Shown: positions 1-9,552, counted from the stretch's first letter. The stretch: DNA of 43,820 nucleotides from Aurantimonas aggregata (GCF_010500835.1 NZ_JAAAMJ010000024.1:1-43820), one strand, 5' to 3'. The notes: a model not told the origin generated them from the letters alone. A program made the numbers and translations.

Positions 1-332
1 GGGCGAACTACTGGTCCAGCATCCAGGGCAGCGGTGTCGCCACCTCGATCCTCGCGGGGGTCGCCGGCGGCGTCATCGTGTCGTCGCGGATGAAGGTCCT
101 CGCCACCGGCGTTATGGTGGCGCTGGCACTCATACCGAGCATGGCGCTGATCGGGATGGGACTCGCCATGGGCAACATGGAGCTCGCCGGCGGTGCCGCG
201 GCTAGGTGGGCGGTCGAGGTCGCCTGCGTCCTGTTCGGCGGTGGGGCGATTCTCGTGGCGAAACGGTTACTGCTGCACCGGCGGCGGCCATTGAGGGGGT
301 CGGGCCGGCGCGGCATGCCAAGCGCCAAGTGA
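1..332 (+). CDS. DUF389-type membrane protein, C-terminal part
   Basis: The frame is open from position 3 to the stop at 330-332, so this is the 3' end of a gene that starts outside the window. The visible residues form hydrophobic stretches typical of the last helices of DUF389 integral membrane proteins, including a segment around VALALIPSMALIGMGLAMG. A basic tail (HRRRPLRG) follows. The family's function is not established. The gene ends about 15 bases before the decayed transposase remnant, so the original downstream context has been replaced by insertion sequence debris. The family call is from recalled sequence style and is moderately secure. Confidence 0.55.
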   Translation, partial: ANYWSSIQGSGVATSILAGVAGGVIVSSRMKVLATGVMVALALIPSMALIGMGLAMGNMELAGGAAARWAVEVACVLFGGGAILVAKRLLLHRRRPLRGSGRRGMPSAK

Positions 333-344
333 GTGGTGCTCCGC

Positions 345-1195
345 AGGAGTGGATCAAAGATAGCCTTCCTACTGGAGCCGTTCGGCCGCCGTCAGGGGCT
401 GTGGGTCGACGATCGTTGCGCCCAACGCGGCACGGATCGCCTTCATGGACTTCGACACCGCCTCGAGAAAGGCGGCGCTGGCGTTCTCCATCAGGTGCCA
501 GCGGTCCGCGACCTGGATCGCATCGGGCGGCGCTCTCGCTGTCGCCTCGCCATAGCCACCGCCTCGATCGCGCGAGACCACCCGAATGCCGGGATGGGCG
601 CTGAGCCACGCGGCGACGGTCGCGATCTCACGGTCCGGCAGCAGCTTGACGATCTGGCGACGCTCGAGGTCGCAGACGATCGTTTCGTAGCGTTGGTTGC
701 GCCGAAAGGCCCAGTCGTCGACGCCGACAAAGCAAAGGGCATCGGTCCAGGGAACGAGCCCGGCGCCGTATGACGCGAAGCAGCGTATCGTTGCTCACCG
801 GCAGCATCAGTCTGGCAGCGAAGACGGCGCCCGGCCTACCGCCGAGCGCCAACCGAGGTGATGGACGATCCCCTCCATGCGATCGGCGCGACGGGCTCGT
901 TCCGGCACGGCTGTCCCGAAGCGCTCGGCGAAGATCTTCTGCCGACATGTCCGTCCGTCACACCGGAAGCGCGTGTCACCAGCCGAAGCTGGACGGCATG
1001 TCCGCCTAGGGGCAGGTCCGCCACGCGCCGATGGTAGCGGCTGTGGAACCGCTGCGAGAGGCGATCGCAGGCCGGGCATGGCGCAGAGGAGTTACGGGCG
1101 GATGCAGTGACGATCAGGATGCCGCCCGAATATTCCTGACGATCAACGGCAAGCCCTGCGGGCACAATGGACGAGAGCGAAAGGCTGCACGGCAT
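345..1195 (-). pseudogene. ISL3-family transposase, N-terminal half, frameshifted
   Basis: Reading the minus strand from 1195, an ISL3 zinc-binding head is visible (CPACDRLSQRFHSRYHRR, then DLPLGGHAVQLRLV). The homology then changes frame to RFRCDGRTC and IFAERFGTAVPERARR, and changes again to LPVSNDTLLRVIRR. The last part is DRGGGYGEATARAPPDAIQV and ADRWHLMENASAAFLEAV, which is characteristic of the ISL3 catalytic domain. After LTAAERLQ a TAG replaces the expected Tyr codon, then EGYL and another stop follow. At least two frameshifts and a nonsense change make this a pseudogene. The C-terminal part is missing here, but a matching part lies at 1300-1753 on the other strand. Confidence 0.8.
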
Positions 1196-1251
1196 CGCGA
1201 CGATCCCTATCGGAAATCGCCAATCCCACCGCCAAACTGCACCAGAGATGA

Positions 1252-1270
1252 GTCAGACCCAATCTTGGAC
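1252..1270. repeat. Probable ISL3-type terminal inverted repeat (left end)
   Basis: Read on the minus strand this is GTCCAAGATTGGGTCTGAC. It lies about 57 bases upstream of the N-terminal transposase fragment, where the element's left end is expected. It closely matches the minus-strand sequence at 1789-1770, GTGCAATTTTGGGGTCTGAC. Confidence 0.5.
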
Positions 1271-1299
1271 GCGGATCGCGGGTCATTTTTTGAAGGCCG

Positions 1300-1753
1300 T
1301 TTGACAGGCGAATGGGCGACGCGGCGACGGAGGTCGGAGCAAATGATGACCGCGCCGCTTCGCAAGGTCCCGTCAGCACGATCGATTGCTCGCCTGATGA
1401 CGCAGAAGCGCGATCATCTTACCAAGGCAGAGACGGTCATGGTCGCAGCCATCGAGGCCGGCGCCCCGACCTTAGCGGATGCGCGGGTTCTCATCGATCG
1501 TTTCCAACCTGTCGTCCGCGGTCGCGCCGTCTTGGATCTCGACCTCTGGATGGCCGACGCCAGCCCCAGTCTCCTGGCTTCGTTCGTCCGTGGTCTCCGA
1601 GACGATCTGGCCGCTGTCCGGGCCGCAGTGATCGAACCGTGGTCAAACGGCCAGACCGAAGTCCAAGTCAACAAACTGAAGCTCGTGAAGCGTCAGATGT
1701 ATGGTCACGCCAAGATCGATCTGCTGGAAGCGCGGCTTCTCGGCGCAGCATGA
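1300..1753 (+). pseudogene. ISL3-family transposase, C-terminal fragment
   Basis: An open frame ending at 1753 encodes the ISL3 C-terminus: GEWATRRRRSE, PSARSIARLMT, DHLTKAETVMVAAIEAGAP, PWSNGQTEVQVNKLKLVKRQ and MYGHAKIDLLEARLLG. Sequence before about 1300 does not match the family, so only the last third of a transposase remains and there is no credible start. It lies in the opposite orientation to the N-terminal half at 345-1195. Roughly 80 codons expected between the two halves are missing. It cannot encode an active enzyme. Confidence 0.8.
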
Positions 1754-1769
1754 TCGTCATCGGATATGC

Positions 1770-1789
1770 GTCAGACCCCAAAATTGCAC
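1770..1789. repeat. Probable ISL3-type terminal inverted repeat (right end)
   Basis: The plus strand reads GTCAGACCCCAAAATTGCAC, beginning 17 bases after the stop of the C-terminal transposase fragment. It is the near-identical partner of the repeat at 1252-1270, marking the right end of the broken element. Confidence 0.5.
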
Positions 1790-1806
1790 ACATGGAGTAA
1801 TTGCGG

Positions 1807-1875
1807 TGGCTGCGCTCCTGGAAGCGAGGTCCGGTAGGATCGGCCTCGTTGAAGAGCCAGCAAGGAGCGCAGCCA
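1807..1875 (+). promoter_or_regulatory. Hairpin covering the IS110 transposase ribosome binding site
   Basis: TGGCTGCGCTCCT at 1807-1819 is a perfect 13-base inverted repeat of AGGAGCGCAGCCA at 1863-1875. The right arm contains the AGGAG ribosome binding site and the A of the start codon at 1875. Transcripts entering from outside would fold this hairpin and hide the start. IS elements often use such an arrangement to limit transposase made from read-through. The IS110 guide (bridge) RNA is also encoded in the left-end noncoding region of this subgroup, so part of this segment may belong to it; that is inference. Confidence 0.5.
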
Positions 1876-2909
1876 TGAGTCAGTATGTCGGGATGTACCG
1901 CAGAAAGAGACGGCGATCTGCGTTGTCGACGAGACGGGTAAGGTCGTTTTCGAAAGGAAAGCGGCCTCAAATCCTGGCGTGCTAGCGAAGCTTATCGCCA
2001 AGCATGCGCCGGAGGCGGCGCGGATCGGCTTCGAAAGCGGTATGATGTCCGGCTGGCTCTGGCATGAGCTCGGCCGCTTGGGGCTGCCGGTCGTCTGTAT
2101 TGATGCTCGGCACGCGCACGCCGCGCTTTCAACCCGAATGAACAAGAGCGACGAGAACGATGCTCCGGGCTTAGCCCAACTCGTCCGCGTGGGCTGGTAT
2201 CGTGAGGTTAGGGTCAAAAGCCAAGAAAGCCAAGCAACGCGTTCGCTACTGACAGCGCGCTCGCGCCTGGTGATGATCCGCAAGGACCTACAGAACCAGA
2301 TGCGCTCGATGCTCGCCGAGATCGGGCAGCGGATGCCACGGGCGGTCGGACGAGCCTTCACGAGCCGGATCCGGGAGCTTCTCGTCGATCGCCCTGTCCT
2401 CTCGGGCATCATCGAGCATCTTCTCTCGTCTACGAACATATCCTCGCCGAGCAGGCCAGAATCGACAAGAAGCTTCGGAACGTCGCCCGGTCTGACGAGG
2501 CGGTTCGCCGCTTCATGACCGTTCCCGGCATCGGTGTCGTCACCGCGCTCGCCTATCGCCACACGATCGACGATCCGTCTCGGTTTGCATCCGCTCAGAC
2601 GGTCGGCGCCTACCTGGGACTGACACCGAGGCGGCACCAGACCGGCAAAACAGACACGCAGGGCCGCGTGTCCAATGGGGCGACCGCGCCCTGCGTGTCT
2701 ATCTCTACGAGGCCGCTACCGTTCTCCTGCACCGGACAAAGCGATGGTCTCGGCTGAAGGCTTGGGGCGAACAACTCGCCCGCCGTGTCGGCTTCAAAAA
2801 GGCCCACACCGCAGTCGCCCGGAAGCTCGCAGTCATCCTGCATTGTATTTGGACCGATGGCACTGAGTTCGATTGGGGCAAGGAGCCTGCGATGATCCCA
2901 ACCATCTGA
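1875..2909 (+). pseudogene. IS110-family transposase, multiply frameshifted
   Basis: Starting with MSQYVG, the frame shifts near 1890 to [20 protein letters not shown], the N-terminal DEDD RuvC-like region of IS110 recombinases. The frame then runs through [20 protein letters not shown] and [21 protein letters not shown] second shift near 2425 leads to [17 protein letters not shown] and [19 protein letters not shown] third near 2672 restores [16 protein letters not shown] and [19 protein letters not shown] before the stop at 2909. The C-terminal serine motif region (GRVSN) is still visible. The order and spacing match a full-length IS110 transposase of about 340 residues, so this is a recently inactivated copy. 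Confidence 0.85.
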
Positions 2910-3160
2910 CCGTCATTCTGATCGGCGTCGCATCGCAACCGAGGCGACCTGATGTCCCCGCCGGGACGACGGTGACGGCGACCTCGGTCATCCGGCTGAC
3001 GCAGGTATCCTGACGTCGTTGCACACATCGAGGCGTCCACCCCCGAAAACCATCATGAGGCAGTGACCTCGAAAAGGACCCTGACCCCGGCAGAGACGTC
3101 AAAGCAGGAGTTGACAGCGAGCCGCAATTAAAGGGCCGGATCACAGCCTGCCACGCGTCT
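2910..3160 (+). other. Noncoding tail after the IS110 transposase
   Basis: About 250 bases separate the transposase stop from the first recognisable VOC residues. No open frame with plausible protein content is seen. Part of it should contain the right end of the IS110 element, but IS110 ends lack strong inverted repeats and the boundary cannot be placed from one copy. Confidence 0.35.
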
Positions 3161-3164
3161 TGCC

Positions 3165-3640
3165 GACAAGCGGCGGGTGGGGCTCTTCCATGTCGCCTTC
3201 GTACTTCACAGCCGGGTCAGCCTCGCGCATTGTCTGTAGCACGCCGCCGATAACGGTGTCAGACGCCACGGCGCGTGCGACCACCTAGTGAGCGAGGCTC
3301 TCTATCTCTCTGACCCTGAGGGCAACGGGATCGAGATCTATGGCGACCGCCCGGGCGAGACCTGGAGTTGGCAGGACGGCATGGCCACCCGCAGGCTCGA
3401 CCTCGGCGCCCTCGCGACCGACGCTCCGGCGCGGCCCCGGCCAGGGATGCCTCCCGGCACGTCCGTCGGGCGCGTTCATCTGCAAGTGGGTGAAGGGCAG
3501 AGGCGGACATGTTCTACCCCAACCTCCTCGGCCTCGACAATGTGAACCGCTCTTCCGACGCCAGCTTCTACTCCAGAGGCGGCTTTCACCACAACATCGG
3601 CTCCTTTCGGAATGTCGCCGCCATCAGTTCAGAAGGCGGA
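3165..3640 (+). pseudogene. VOC/glyoxalase-family protein (ring-cleavage dioxygenase-like), decayed
   Basis: Across frames the segment reads GLFHVAFVLHSRVSLAH, a stop, HAADNGVRRHGACDHLVSEA, LYLSDPEGNGIEIYGDRP, ETWSWQDGMA, VGRVHLQVGE, and after a frame change ADMFYPNLLGLD and RGGFHHNIGS. This follows the two-module layout of bacterial VOC dioxygenases of the CatE type: H-V-A-F, LSDPEGNGIEIY and VHLQVG. The internal stop and at least two frame changes show it is dead, and the N-terminus is missing. The 3' end abuts the convergent response regulator gene. Confidence 0.75.
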
Positions 3641-4250
3641 TAGACTTGATCATGAGCTCTGGCAGGCTCCTTGCGGATAGCTTTGTTTTCAGGATCGATG
3701 AGGTGTTAGCGACTGTCTTGTAGCTGATCCCGAGTCGGCTCGAGATGTCCGTATAGGAATGGCCGCGGCTGATCAGGCCGAGTATCTCCATCTCACGGGA
3801 GGTAAGTCGGTCCAGCAATCCCCGGTCGCGCGGCTGATTTAACATCGCGACTTTGGTTGCCATTTCCGGCATGAGAAACGATGCTCCAGCGAGCACTGCA
3901 AGAAAAGCCTCGCGTATCACCTCCGGTGACACATCTTTCTGCACGTAGCCGTTCGCGCCGACATGCAGCACCTGCCGAACGATCGTGGGATCGTCATGCA
4001 TGCTGAAGACGAGGATAGGCGTGCTGGAGCCGAGCGCCCGGAAACGCCGCAGGAATGACAGGCCCGCAAAAGGGTCATCGCGGAAGGAAAGGTCGAGCAC
4101 GATCACGTCGGGTCGCCGCTGACGATAGGTACGGAATCCCTCGACAAGGCTGATCGATCCCACGACGTCGCAGACGCCTGTCGCCCCGACCGTGTGCATG
4201 AAACCCTTTACCACGATCGGGTGGTCGTCGATGATGAGAGCGAGCGGCAT
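3624..4250 (-). CDS. mxaX: NarL/LuxR-type response regulator, MxaX-like
   Basis: This 208-residue protein has a receiver domain with acidic pocket D8-D9, phosphoacceptor D53 (VLDLSF) and K105 (VQKD), followed by a LuxR-type helix-turn-helix at about 145-200 (LTSREMEILGLISRGHSYTD). It should bind DNA when phosphorylated by the kinase encoded just upstream (gap 21 bases). In Paracoccus a lipoprotein/kinase/regulator set, mxaZYX, lies divergent from mxaF and is needed for methanol dehydrogenase expression. The same order and orientation are seen here, so the name mxaX rests on family plus position. The HTH sequence has YKTVANTSS where the canonical family has KTVKNHVS-like residues. Confidence 0.75.
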   Translation of the reverse strand: MPLALIIDDHPIVVKGFMHTVGATGVCDVVGSISLVEGFRTYRQRRPDVIVLDLSFRDDPFAGLSFLRRFRALGSSTPILVFSMHDDPTIVRQVLHVGANGYVQKDVSPEVIREAFLAVLAGASFLMPEMATKVAMLNQPRDRGLLDRLTSREMEILGLISRGHSYTDISSRLGISYKTVANTSSILKTKLSARSLPELMIKSIRLLN

Positions 4251-4271
4251 CTGGCCTCCAAGAATACGTGC

Positions 4272-5708
4272 TTAAAGAAAAGGGGTCATCAGGGCGTGCT
4301 GACCCGCAGGTGCCGGCACGCAGATGACGATGACGGTTCGATCGTCCTGGCGCTCGGGACCGAAGACCTGCCCGCCCAGCGTCTCAACCCTCTCATGAAG
4401 GCCGCTGAGGCCGATTCCTCGCGCCTGATCGTCGCCCAGGCCGTGCCCGTTGTCGGTGACTGATGCAATGAGCGTACTGCATTTGCCATCCTGTTCCTCG
4501 AGATCGATCGTGGCGACGATCTCGGTCGCTTTCCCATGGCGCAAGGCATTGAGAATAGCTTCCGCGACAAAGCGGTGGATCGTGAGATCGACGGTCATAC
4601 CGAAGGTGAGGTCGTTCGTATTCGAATGGACCTCGATCGTCGGATAGGGGGCGAGCCGCCTGAATTCCGTCGCCAGGATATCGACGGCGCGTACCAGCGG
4701 TACGCTGCCGATGACCATCGGCTTAAGCTTCGACAGGATACGTCTCAGGAGAAGCTGAACATCCGCAATGCCCTTTTCGAGCGAGCCAAGCGGCGCCTCG
4801 ATTTGTTCGAGCACCTCGGGGCCCTGGTCGCCGACGGCGCGCTTGAGATCGGAAAGAGCGGCCCGCACGGCAAAAAGATTCGGGCCGATCTCGTCGTGCA
4901 GTTCGTTGGCCACCCTGCGGCGTTCTTCGTCATGCGCGGTCAGGAGACGATTGGCGAGGTGCTGGTTCGACGTCGTCTTGTTCATGAGCGATGCGGCGAG
5001 TTCGTTGAAGCCGCTGGCGACCGGCGCGAACTCGGCAAAGCCCGCCTCGGGCAGGCGCGTATCGAGATGGCCTTCCTTGAGGCGCAGAAGTCCCGAAGAC
5101 GTCTCCCGCAGGCGCCGGAATACGGTGTTCACGTAGAGCATCGCCACGAGCGAGATCAGGCCGCCATAGATCATCGTCATTGGCAGGACGAAGCGGAAGT
5201 CTTCCCACACTTCCTCGATCTCGTCCGAATCGTCTGACCTCAAGAGGATCTCGGCGAAGTGCCGCTCGTTTCGAGTCGCGACCGGAATGATGGCATGGAT
5301 ATCGGTGGACTGGATCAGGCGCGTGAAAAATGCGGGCGGGTCGCCATCGCCGTCGGTCTCGGTATCTGGCAGCGTGCCATCGAGGGAGGCCACCGGAATC
5401 TCGCGGCCGCCGCTGAAGGTCATATCCACCCGGACATGGCGAATCTGCTCGATCTGGGCGCGCAGAACCGACAGATCGTCCGCTGGGGTCGATGAAGCTT
5501 CGATGGCGTGCAGCCGCTCCCGCACAAAGCGCTCTGCGATGAAGAACGAGGCTTGTACCTCCCGCGTCGTGGCGACCCTTGCATTGACGATCATGACGAC
5601 CGCGAGGGCAAACCAAGCTGTGATGCTGACGAGCGCGAGGCCGATGGCGATCCGTCGCTGGAGGGTCGCGCGCGGCTTGCGCCCCGCCGAATCCTGAAAG
5701 TCGGTCAT
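4272..5708 (-). CDS. mxaY: Membrane sensor histidine kinase, MxaY-like
   Basis: Start ATG at 5708 is preceded by GAGGCG and gives 478 residues; longer versions overlap the lipoprotein gene. Transmembrane helices lie at about 19-41 and 173-193, flanking a periplasmic sensor of about 130 residues. A HAMP-like linker follows, then a HisKA_3 dimerisation motif with H271 (VANELHDEIGPNLFAV). The HATPase_c domain shows N387 (AILNALRHGKA), DNGHGLG and GIGLSGLHERV. This is the NarX/DegS-like kinase class that partners NarL-type regulators. It is the middle gene of a three-gene minus-strand operon divergent from mxaF. The signal sensed is unknown. Confidence 0.75.
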   Translation of the reverse strand: MTDFQDSAGRKPRATLQRRIAIGLALVSITAWFALAVVMIVNARVATTREVQASFFIAERFVRERLHAIEASSTPADDLSVLRAQIEQIRHVRVDMTFSGGREIPVASLDGTLPDTETDGDGDPPAFFTRLIQSTDIHAIIPVATRNERHFAEILLRSDDSDEIEEVWEDFRFVLPMTMIYGGLISLVAMLYVNTVFRRLRETSSGLLRLKEGHLDTRLPEAGFAEFAPVASGFNELAASLMNKTTSNQHLANRLLTAHDEERRRVANELHDEIGPNLFAVRAALSDLKRAVGDQGPEVLEQIEAPLGSLEKGIADVQLLLRRILSKLKPMVIGSVPLVRAVDILATEFRRLAPYPTIEVHSNTNDLTFGMTVDLTIHRFVAEAILNALRHGKATEIVATIDLEEQDGKCSTLIASVTDNGHGLGDDQARGIGLSGLHERVETLGGQVFGPERQDDRTVIVICVPAPAGQHALMTPFL

Positions 5709-5718
5709 TGCCGCCTCG

Positions 5719-6246
5719 TCAAAAGCCTTCGTCACGAGCTTCCCGAGCGAGTTGGCGGATTGCCTCGTCATGACCGACGCCGGCAACTCGCAGGTTGAGG
5801 TAGTGATGAAGGTCCGACGTGAAGGACCGTCTGGTCTGTCCGGCCGCCGACTCGATTGCATGGAGGAGTTGGGGGATCGGCATGGCCGCGTTCAGTTCAG
5901 CCAGCCGGTCGCTCCCCTGGATCAGCCGGTTTGCCAGCATGCGCGGGGTTTCGACATAGTAAGCCCGGGCATCGGTGAGCAGCGTCTCGTACTGGCTGAC
6001 GAGCGGCTCGCTCAGGCTGATGTCGTCGCGACTCTCGGCGACCCGGGCCAGAAAAAGTGCTGTCGGCGTCTTGTCGGTCACCTCCTGCCATCGTGCAGGT
6101 GCTGCGGATTGCTCGCGCTTTGCGCTGTCGGCCATCTGCGGAGGGCTCGGGTCGTCGCAAGCCGAAACGGCGAGCACGACGAGGGAAAGGAGCAGCAGGG
6201 GCGGGTGCGTCGGGAGCCTCGATGGCCACGGCCGCGAGTCGAGCAT
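5719..6246 (-). CDS. Predicted lipoprotein, MxaZ-like by position
   Basis: The start at 6246 follows GGAGGAG at good spacing and gives 175 residues. An upstream ATG at 6291 would spoil the signal peptide. Residues 15-30 form a hydrophobic segment ending in a lipobox (LAVSAC, lipid-modified C30), so the mature protein should be a membrane-anchored periplasmic protein. The rest is charged and mostly helical, without a domain I recognise. It ends 10 bases before the kinase start and is probably co-transcribed with it. In Paracoccus the corresponding slot is mxaZ, of unknown role. A function as periplasmic accessory to the sensor kinase is inference. Confidence 0.6.
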   Translation of the reverse strand: MLDSRPWPSRLPTHPPLLLLSLVVLAVSACDDPSPPQMADSAKREQSAAPARWQEVTDKTPTALFLARVAESRDDISLSEPLVSQYETLLTDARAYYVETPRMLANRLIQGSDRLAELNAAMPIPQLLHAIESAAGQTRRSFTSDLHHYLNLRVAGVGHDEAIRQLAREARDEGF

Positions 6247-6587
6247 GACGACGTCTCCTCCCTTGGCGCTGCGCTGCCGGATAGCAGGCAATACCTACCT
6301 CATCCGTTGTTGGGCCGACAGGGGAAGTATTCCTAATCTGGTTTGGTCGGGCGAGAGGCGACGTGACTGGATCCCGCACCGCTCGAAGCATTGTCGTGCC
6401 GGTTCGACAAGTGAACCAAGCTGGTAATCGACCGGGTATTTCTTCCCGAATATTCTGCCGTCGGCTCCTAATGACAGGTTGGCAGGCGCGTGACAGGTTT
6501 TTCTCTCCGCTCTGGGAGGAACGCAGAATCCGTAGTTCCGCAACCACTTATGGCCGACGCAGGAATTATGCGTGGCAAGGGGGAGAG
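6247..6587. promoter_or_regulatory. Divergent mxaZYX / mxaF intergenic region
   Basis: These 341 bases separate the divergent regulatory operon from mxaF and must contain both promoters. I see no open frame with plausible codon use in it and could not assign -35/-10 boxes confidently. A purine-rich AAGGGGGAG at 6578-6586 is the mxaF ribosome binding site. Binding sites for the MxaX-like regulator would be expected here. Confidence 0.5.
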
Positions 6588-8525
6588 ATGAAGAAATTCC
6601 TGAACTCGACGTCGGCGGTCACGCTCGCCATTGCACTTCTGGCGGCGGGTTCCGTCACGGCGATCGCCAATGATCGTCTCGTGGAACTCGCGGAGGATCC
6701 GGCAAACTGGGTAATGACCGGGCGCGACTACAACGCGCAGAACTATTCCCGCTCCACGGAGATATCGAAGGAAAACGTCGCCCAACTGAAGCCGGCGTGG
6801 TCGTTCTCGACGGGCGTCCTGCACGGCCACGAAGGCACGCCCTTGGTGGTCGACGGCATGATGTATATCCACTCGCCGTTTCCGAACACGACCTTCGCAC
6901 TCGCCCTCGACGATCCGGGAAAGATCGTATGGCAGAACAAGCCGCAGCAGGACCCGACAGCGCGTGCGGTGGCATGCTGCGACGTGGTTAATCGCGGTCT
7001 TGCCTACTGGCCCGGCGACGACGAGACGGACCCGCTGATCTTCCGGACCCAACTCGATGGCCTGATCGTCGCCATGGACGCGAAGACCGGCGAGACCCGC
7101 TGGCAGATGGAGAACTCGGATATCGCCGTCGGTTCGACGCTGACGATCGCGCCTTACGTCATCAAGGATCAAGTCATCGTAGGCTCCTCGGGCGCCGAGC
7201 TCGGCGTTCGTGGCTACGTGACTGCGTACGATGTGCGCAGCGGCGAGCAGAAGTGGCGTGCCTACGCCACTGGACCCGACGAGGACATTCGTCTGGCCGA
7301 GAACTTCAACGAACCGAACCCGCATTACGGTCAGTTCGGCCTGGGTCTGGAGACATGGGAGGGCGAAGCCTGGAAGATCGGCGGCGGCACCAATTGGGGC
7401 TGGTACGCCTACGATCCGGGTGAAGACCTCTTCTACTACGGATCGGGCAATCCGGCGCCGTGGAACGAAACCATGCGGCCGGGCGACAACAAGTGGACGA
7501 TGGCAATCTGGGGCCGCGATCCCGACGACGGCATGGCCAAATTCGCCTACCAGAAGACCCCGCATGACGAATGGGATTATGCCGGCGTCAACGTGATGAT
7601 GCTCTCCGATCAGGAGGATCGGGAGGGCAACATGCGCAAGCTGCTGACCCATCCGGACCGCAACGGCATCGTCTACACGCTTGACCGGACGAACGGTGAC
7701 CTCGTCTCGGCCGACAAGATCGACGACACGGTGAACTGGGTGACCGAGGTCGACATGGAGACCGGCATCCCGGTCCGCGACCCGGAATTTGGAACGCGGA
7801 TGGACCATGTCGGCCGCGACATCTGCCCCTCGGCGATGGGCTACCACAACCAGGGACACGACTCCTACGATCCCGAGCGTCAGTCCTTCTTCATGGGAAT
7901 CAACCACATCTGCATGGATTGGGAGCCCTTCATGCTGCCCTACCGCGCCGGCCAGTTCTTCGTCGGCGCGACGCTGAACATGTATCCGGGTCCGAAGGGC
8001 GACCGCCAGGCCAATCTGGGACTGGGTCAGGTCAAGGCTTACGACGCGATCAACAACGAGTTCAAATGGGAAGTCATGGAACGCTTCGCGGCTTGGGGCG
8101 GTACGCTCGCGACCGCAGGCGGCGTGATGTTCTACGGGACGCTCGACGGGTTCATCAAGGCGCGTGACTCCGATACGGGCGATCTGCTGTGGAAGTTCAA
8201 GCTTCCCTCCGGCGCCGTCGGCCACCCGATGTCGTACGAGCACGACGGGCGCCAGTACATCGCCATCTACTACGGCGTCGGCGGATGGCCGGGCGTCGGC
8301 CTGGTCTTCGACCTGAACGATCCCACGGCAGGACTCGGTGCGGTGGGTGCGTTCTCGGAACTCGCCAACTACACCCAGATGGGCGGCGGCGTCATGGTGT
8401 TCTCGCTGGACGGCGAGAGTGTCTACACCGACGACATCAATACGGGCGAGTACGAGCCGACCAGCCTGATCAGGGGTGATCGTGACGCGGCCAAGAAACA
8501 GCCTTCGGATCGCAATCCGAGCTGA
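6588..8525 (+). CDS. mxaF: PQQ-dependent methanol dehydrogenase, large subunit (calcium type)
   Basis: MxaF oxidises methanol to formaldehyde in the periplasm, passing electrons from PQQ to cytochrome cL. The ATG at 6588 gives 645 residues with a signal peptide ending near [10 protein letters not shown]. Key residues are visible: the adjacent disulfide C130-C131 (AVACCDVVN), metal ligands E204 ([11 protein letters not shown]) and N288 (GSGNPAPWN), and catalytic D330 in DEWDYAGVN. Residue 332 is Ala; lanthanide-dependent XoxF enzymes have Asp two positions after the catalytic Asp, so this is the calcium-type enzyme. Long blocks match Methylobacterium MxaF as recalled ([20 protein letters not shown]). 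It is first in the operon. The C-terminus is about 15-20 residues longer than usual and ends in a charged [17 protein letters not shown] tail. Confidence 0.97.
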   Translation: MKKFLNSTSAVTLAIALLAAGSVTAIANDRLVELAEDPANWVMTGRDYNAQNYSRSTEISKENVAQLKPAWSFSTGVLHGHEGTPLVVDGMMYIHSPFPNTTFALALDDPGKIVWQNKPQQDPTARAVACCDVVNRGLAYWPGDDETDPLIFRTQLDGLIVAMDAKTGETRWQMENSDIAVGSTLTIAPYVIKDQVIVGSSGAELGVRGYVTAYDVRSGEQKWRAYATGPDEDIRLAENFNEPNPHYGQFGLGLETWEGEAWKIGGGTNWGWYAYDPGEDLFYYGSGNPAPWNETMRPGDNKWTMAIWGRDPDDGMAKFAYQKTPHDEWDYAGVNVMMLSDQEDREGNMRKLLTHPDRNGIVYTLDRTNGDLVSADKIDDTVNWVTEVDMETGIPVRDPEFGTRMDHVGRDICPSAMGYHNQGHDSYDPERQSFFMGINHICMDWEPFMLPYRAGQFFVGATLNMYPGPKGDRQANLGLGQVKAYDAINNEFKWEVMERFAAWGGTLATAGGVMFYGTLDGFIKARDSDTGDLLWKFKLPSGAVGHPMSYEHDGRQYIAIYYGVGGWPGVGLVFDLNDPTAGLGAVGAFSELANYTQMGGGVMVFSLDGESVYTDDINTGEYEPTSLIRGDRDAAKKQPSDRNPS

Positions 8526-8610
8526 AGCCTATTGCAACTGCAGGCCGGCACCTGACGCCCGGCCTGCAGCCCTCGCCCAGGATTTCTCATCAACCATCGG
8601 ACACGTTCTC

Positions 8611-9552
8611 ATGAGCACCCGCCGAGCCCGAACTTTGCCGCGCAGGACCCCACACGCTGCTTGCGTCTCCGCCGTCCTCGCCGCCTCTCTCGCCACGACC
8701 AGCCTGGCTTTGGCGCAGCCTGCGGACTCCGTCGTCACGTCGCCGACCCCGGCCGTTGCGAGCGGACCCAGCGAAACGTCCGACAGCGACATTCTCAAGG
8801 TGTGTGCCTCCACGAAGGAATCACCTTATTCGACGCGCGACGAGGACGGCTTCGAAAACCGCCTCGCCGAAATCCTCGCCGAAAGCATGGGAAGAACCCT
8901 CGAGTACGAGTGGATCAGCAAGCCCGCGATCTACCTCGTGCGCGACGGTCTGAACGAGAAGACATGCGACGTCCTTATGGGAACCGATGCCGGTGACGGG
9001 CGTCTTCTGACGTCGAACCCCTACTACCGGACGGCCTATGCCTTCGTCAGCCGATCGGACCGGGGGTTCGAAGGCACGCGCTGGCAGGATGTCGGTTCGA
9101 AGGAGCTTGGGCGATTTGCGACGCGCCTCTACTCGCCGGCTGAGACAATCCTGAAGTATTCCGGTAAGTACGAAGACAATCTGGCGTATCTCTACGGCTT
9201 GGTAGATTTCAAGTCTCGTAGAAACCAGTTCCTCGACGTTCCTGCGGACATGATCGTTCGAGAGGTGCGAGGGGGCGAAGCCGATCTCGGGATCGCCTTT
9301 GCGGCGGACGTTGCGCGCTACGTCAAGGCGTCCGGGGGCGAGCTGAAGCTCACGCTGATCGAGAACGATCTCGAACTACAGAACGGACAGACCGTCGAGC
9401 TGCAATATGCGCAGTCGGTCGCGGTTCGCCCGGGAGACGAAGCGCTTCTCGCCGAGATCAATGAAGCTCTCGACAAGGCCTCTTCGAGGATTACTGAAGT
9501 ACTTGTCCAGGAGGGCGTCCCTCTCTTGCCGCTCGAGGAGACGACGAATTGA
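8611..9552 (+). CDS. mxaJ: MxaJ, periplasmic solute-binding-like methanol oxidation protein
   Basis: The 313-residue product starts at 8611 with a signal peptide (cleavage near ALA-QPADS) and a periplasmic binding protein type 2 fold: [55 protein letters not shown] and [11 protein letters not shown]. MxaJ is essential for methanol dehydrogenase function or maturation in methylotrophs; its exact role is unsettled. It sits between mxaF and mxaG as in the canonical mxaFJGI order and ends with a one-base overlap with mxaG. The start lacks a strong ribosome binding site, and a proline/threonine-rich linker of about 25 residues follows the signal peptide. Confidence 0.95.
   Translation: MSTRRARTLPRRTPHAACVSAVLAASLATTSLALAQPADSVVTSPTPAVASGPSETSDSDILKVCASTKESPYSTRDEDGFENRLAEILAESMGRTLEYEWISKPAIYLVRDGLNEKTCDVLMGTDAGDGRLLTSNPYYRTAYAFVSRSDRGFEGTRWQDVGSKELGRFATRLYSPAETILKYSGKYEDNLAYLYGLVDFKSRRNQFLDVPADMIVREVRGGEADLGIAFAADVARYVKASGGELKLTLIENDLELQNGQTVELQYAQSVAVRPGDEALLAEINEALDKASSRITEVLVQEGVPLLPLEETTN

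Noticed and set aside
6468-8243. Long minus-strand open frame of 591 codons opposite mxaF
   Set aside because: It is the GC-rich shadow of mxaF, without a family pattern. The same applies to long frames opposite the binding protein (20790-22124), the permeases and zinc dehydrogenase (23807-25336) and the aldehyde dehydrogenase (26866-27996).
6588-8525. Lanthanide-dependent XoxF as identity of the PQQ dehydrogenase
   Set aside because: The residue two after catalytic D330 is Ala, not Asp, and mxaI, mxaG, mxaJ and mxaRSACKL follow, so it is calcium-type MxaF.
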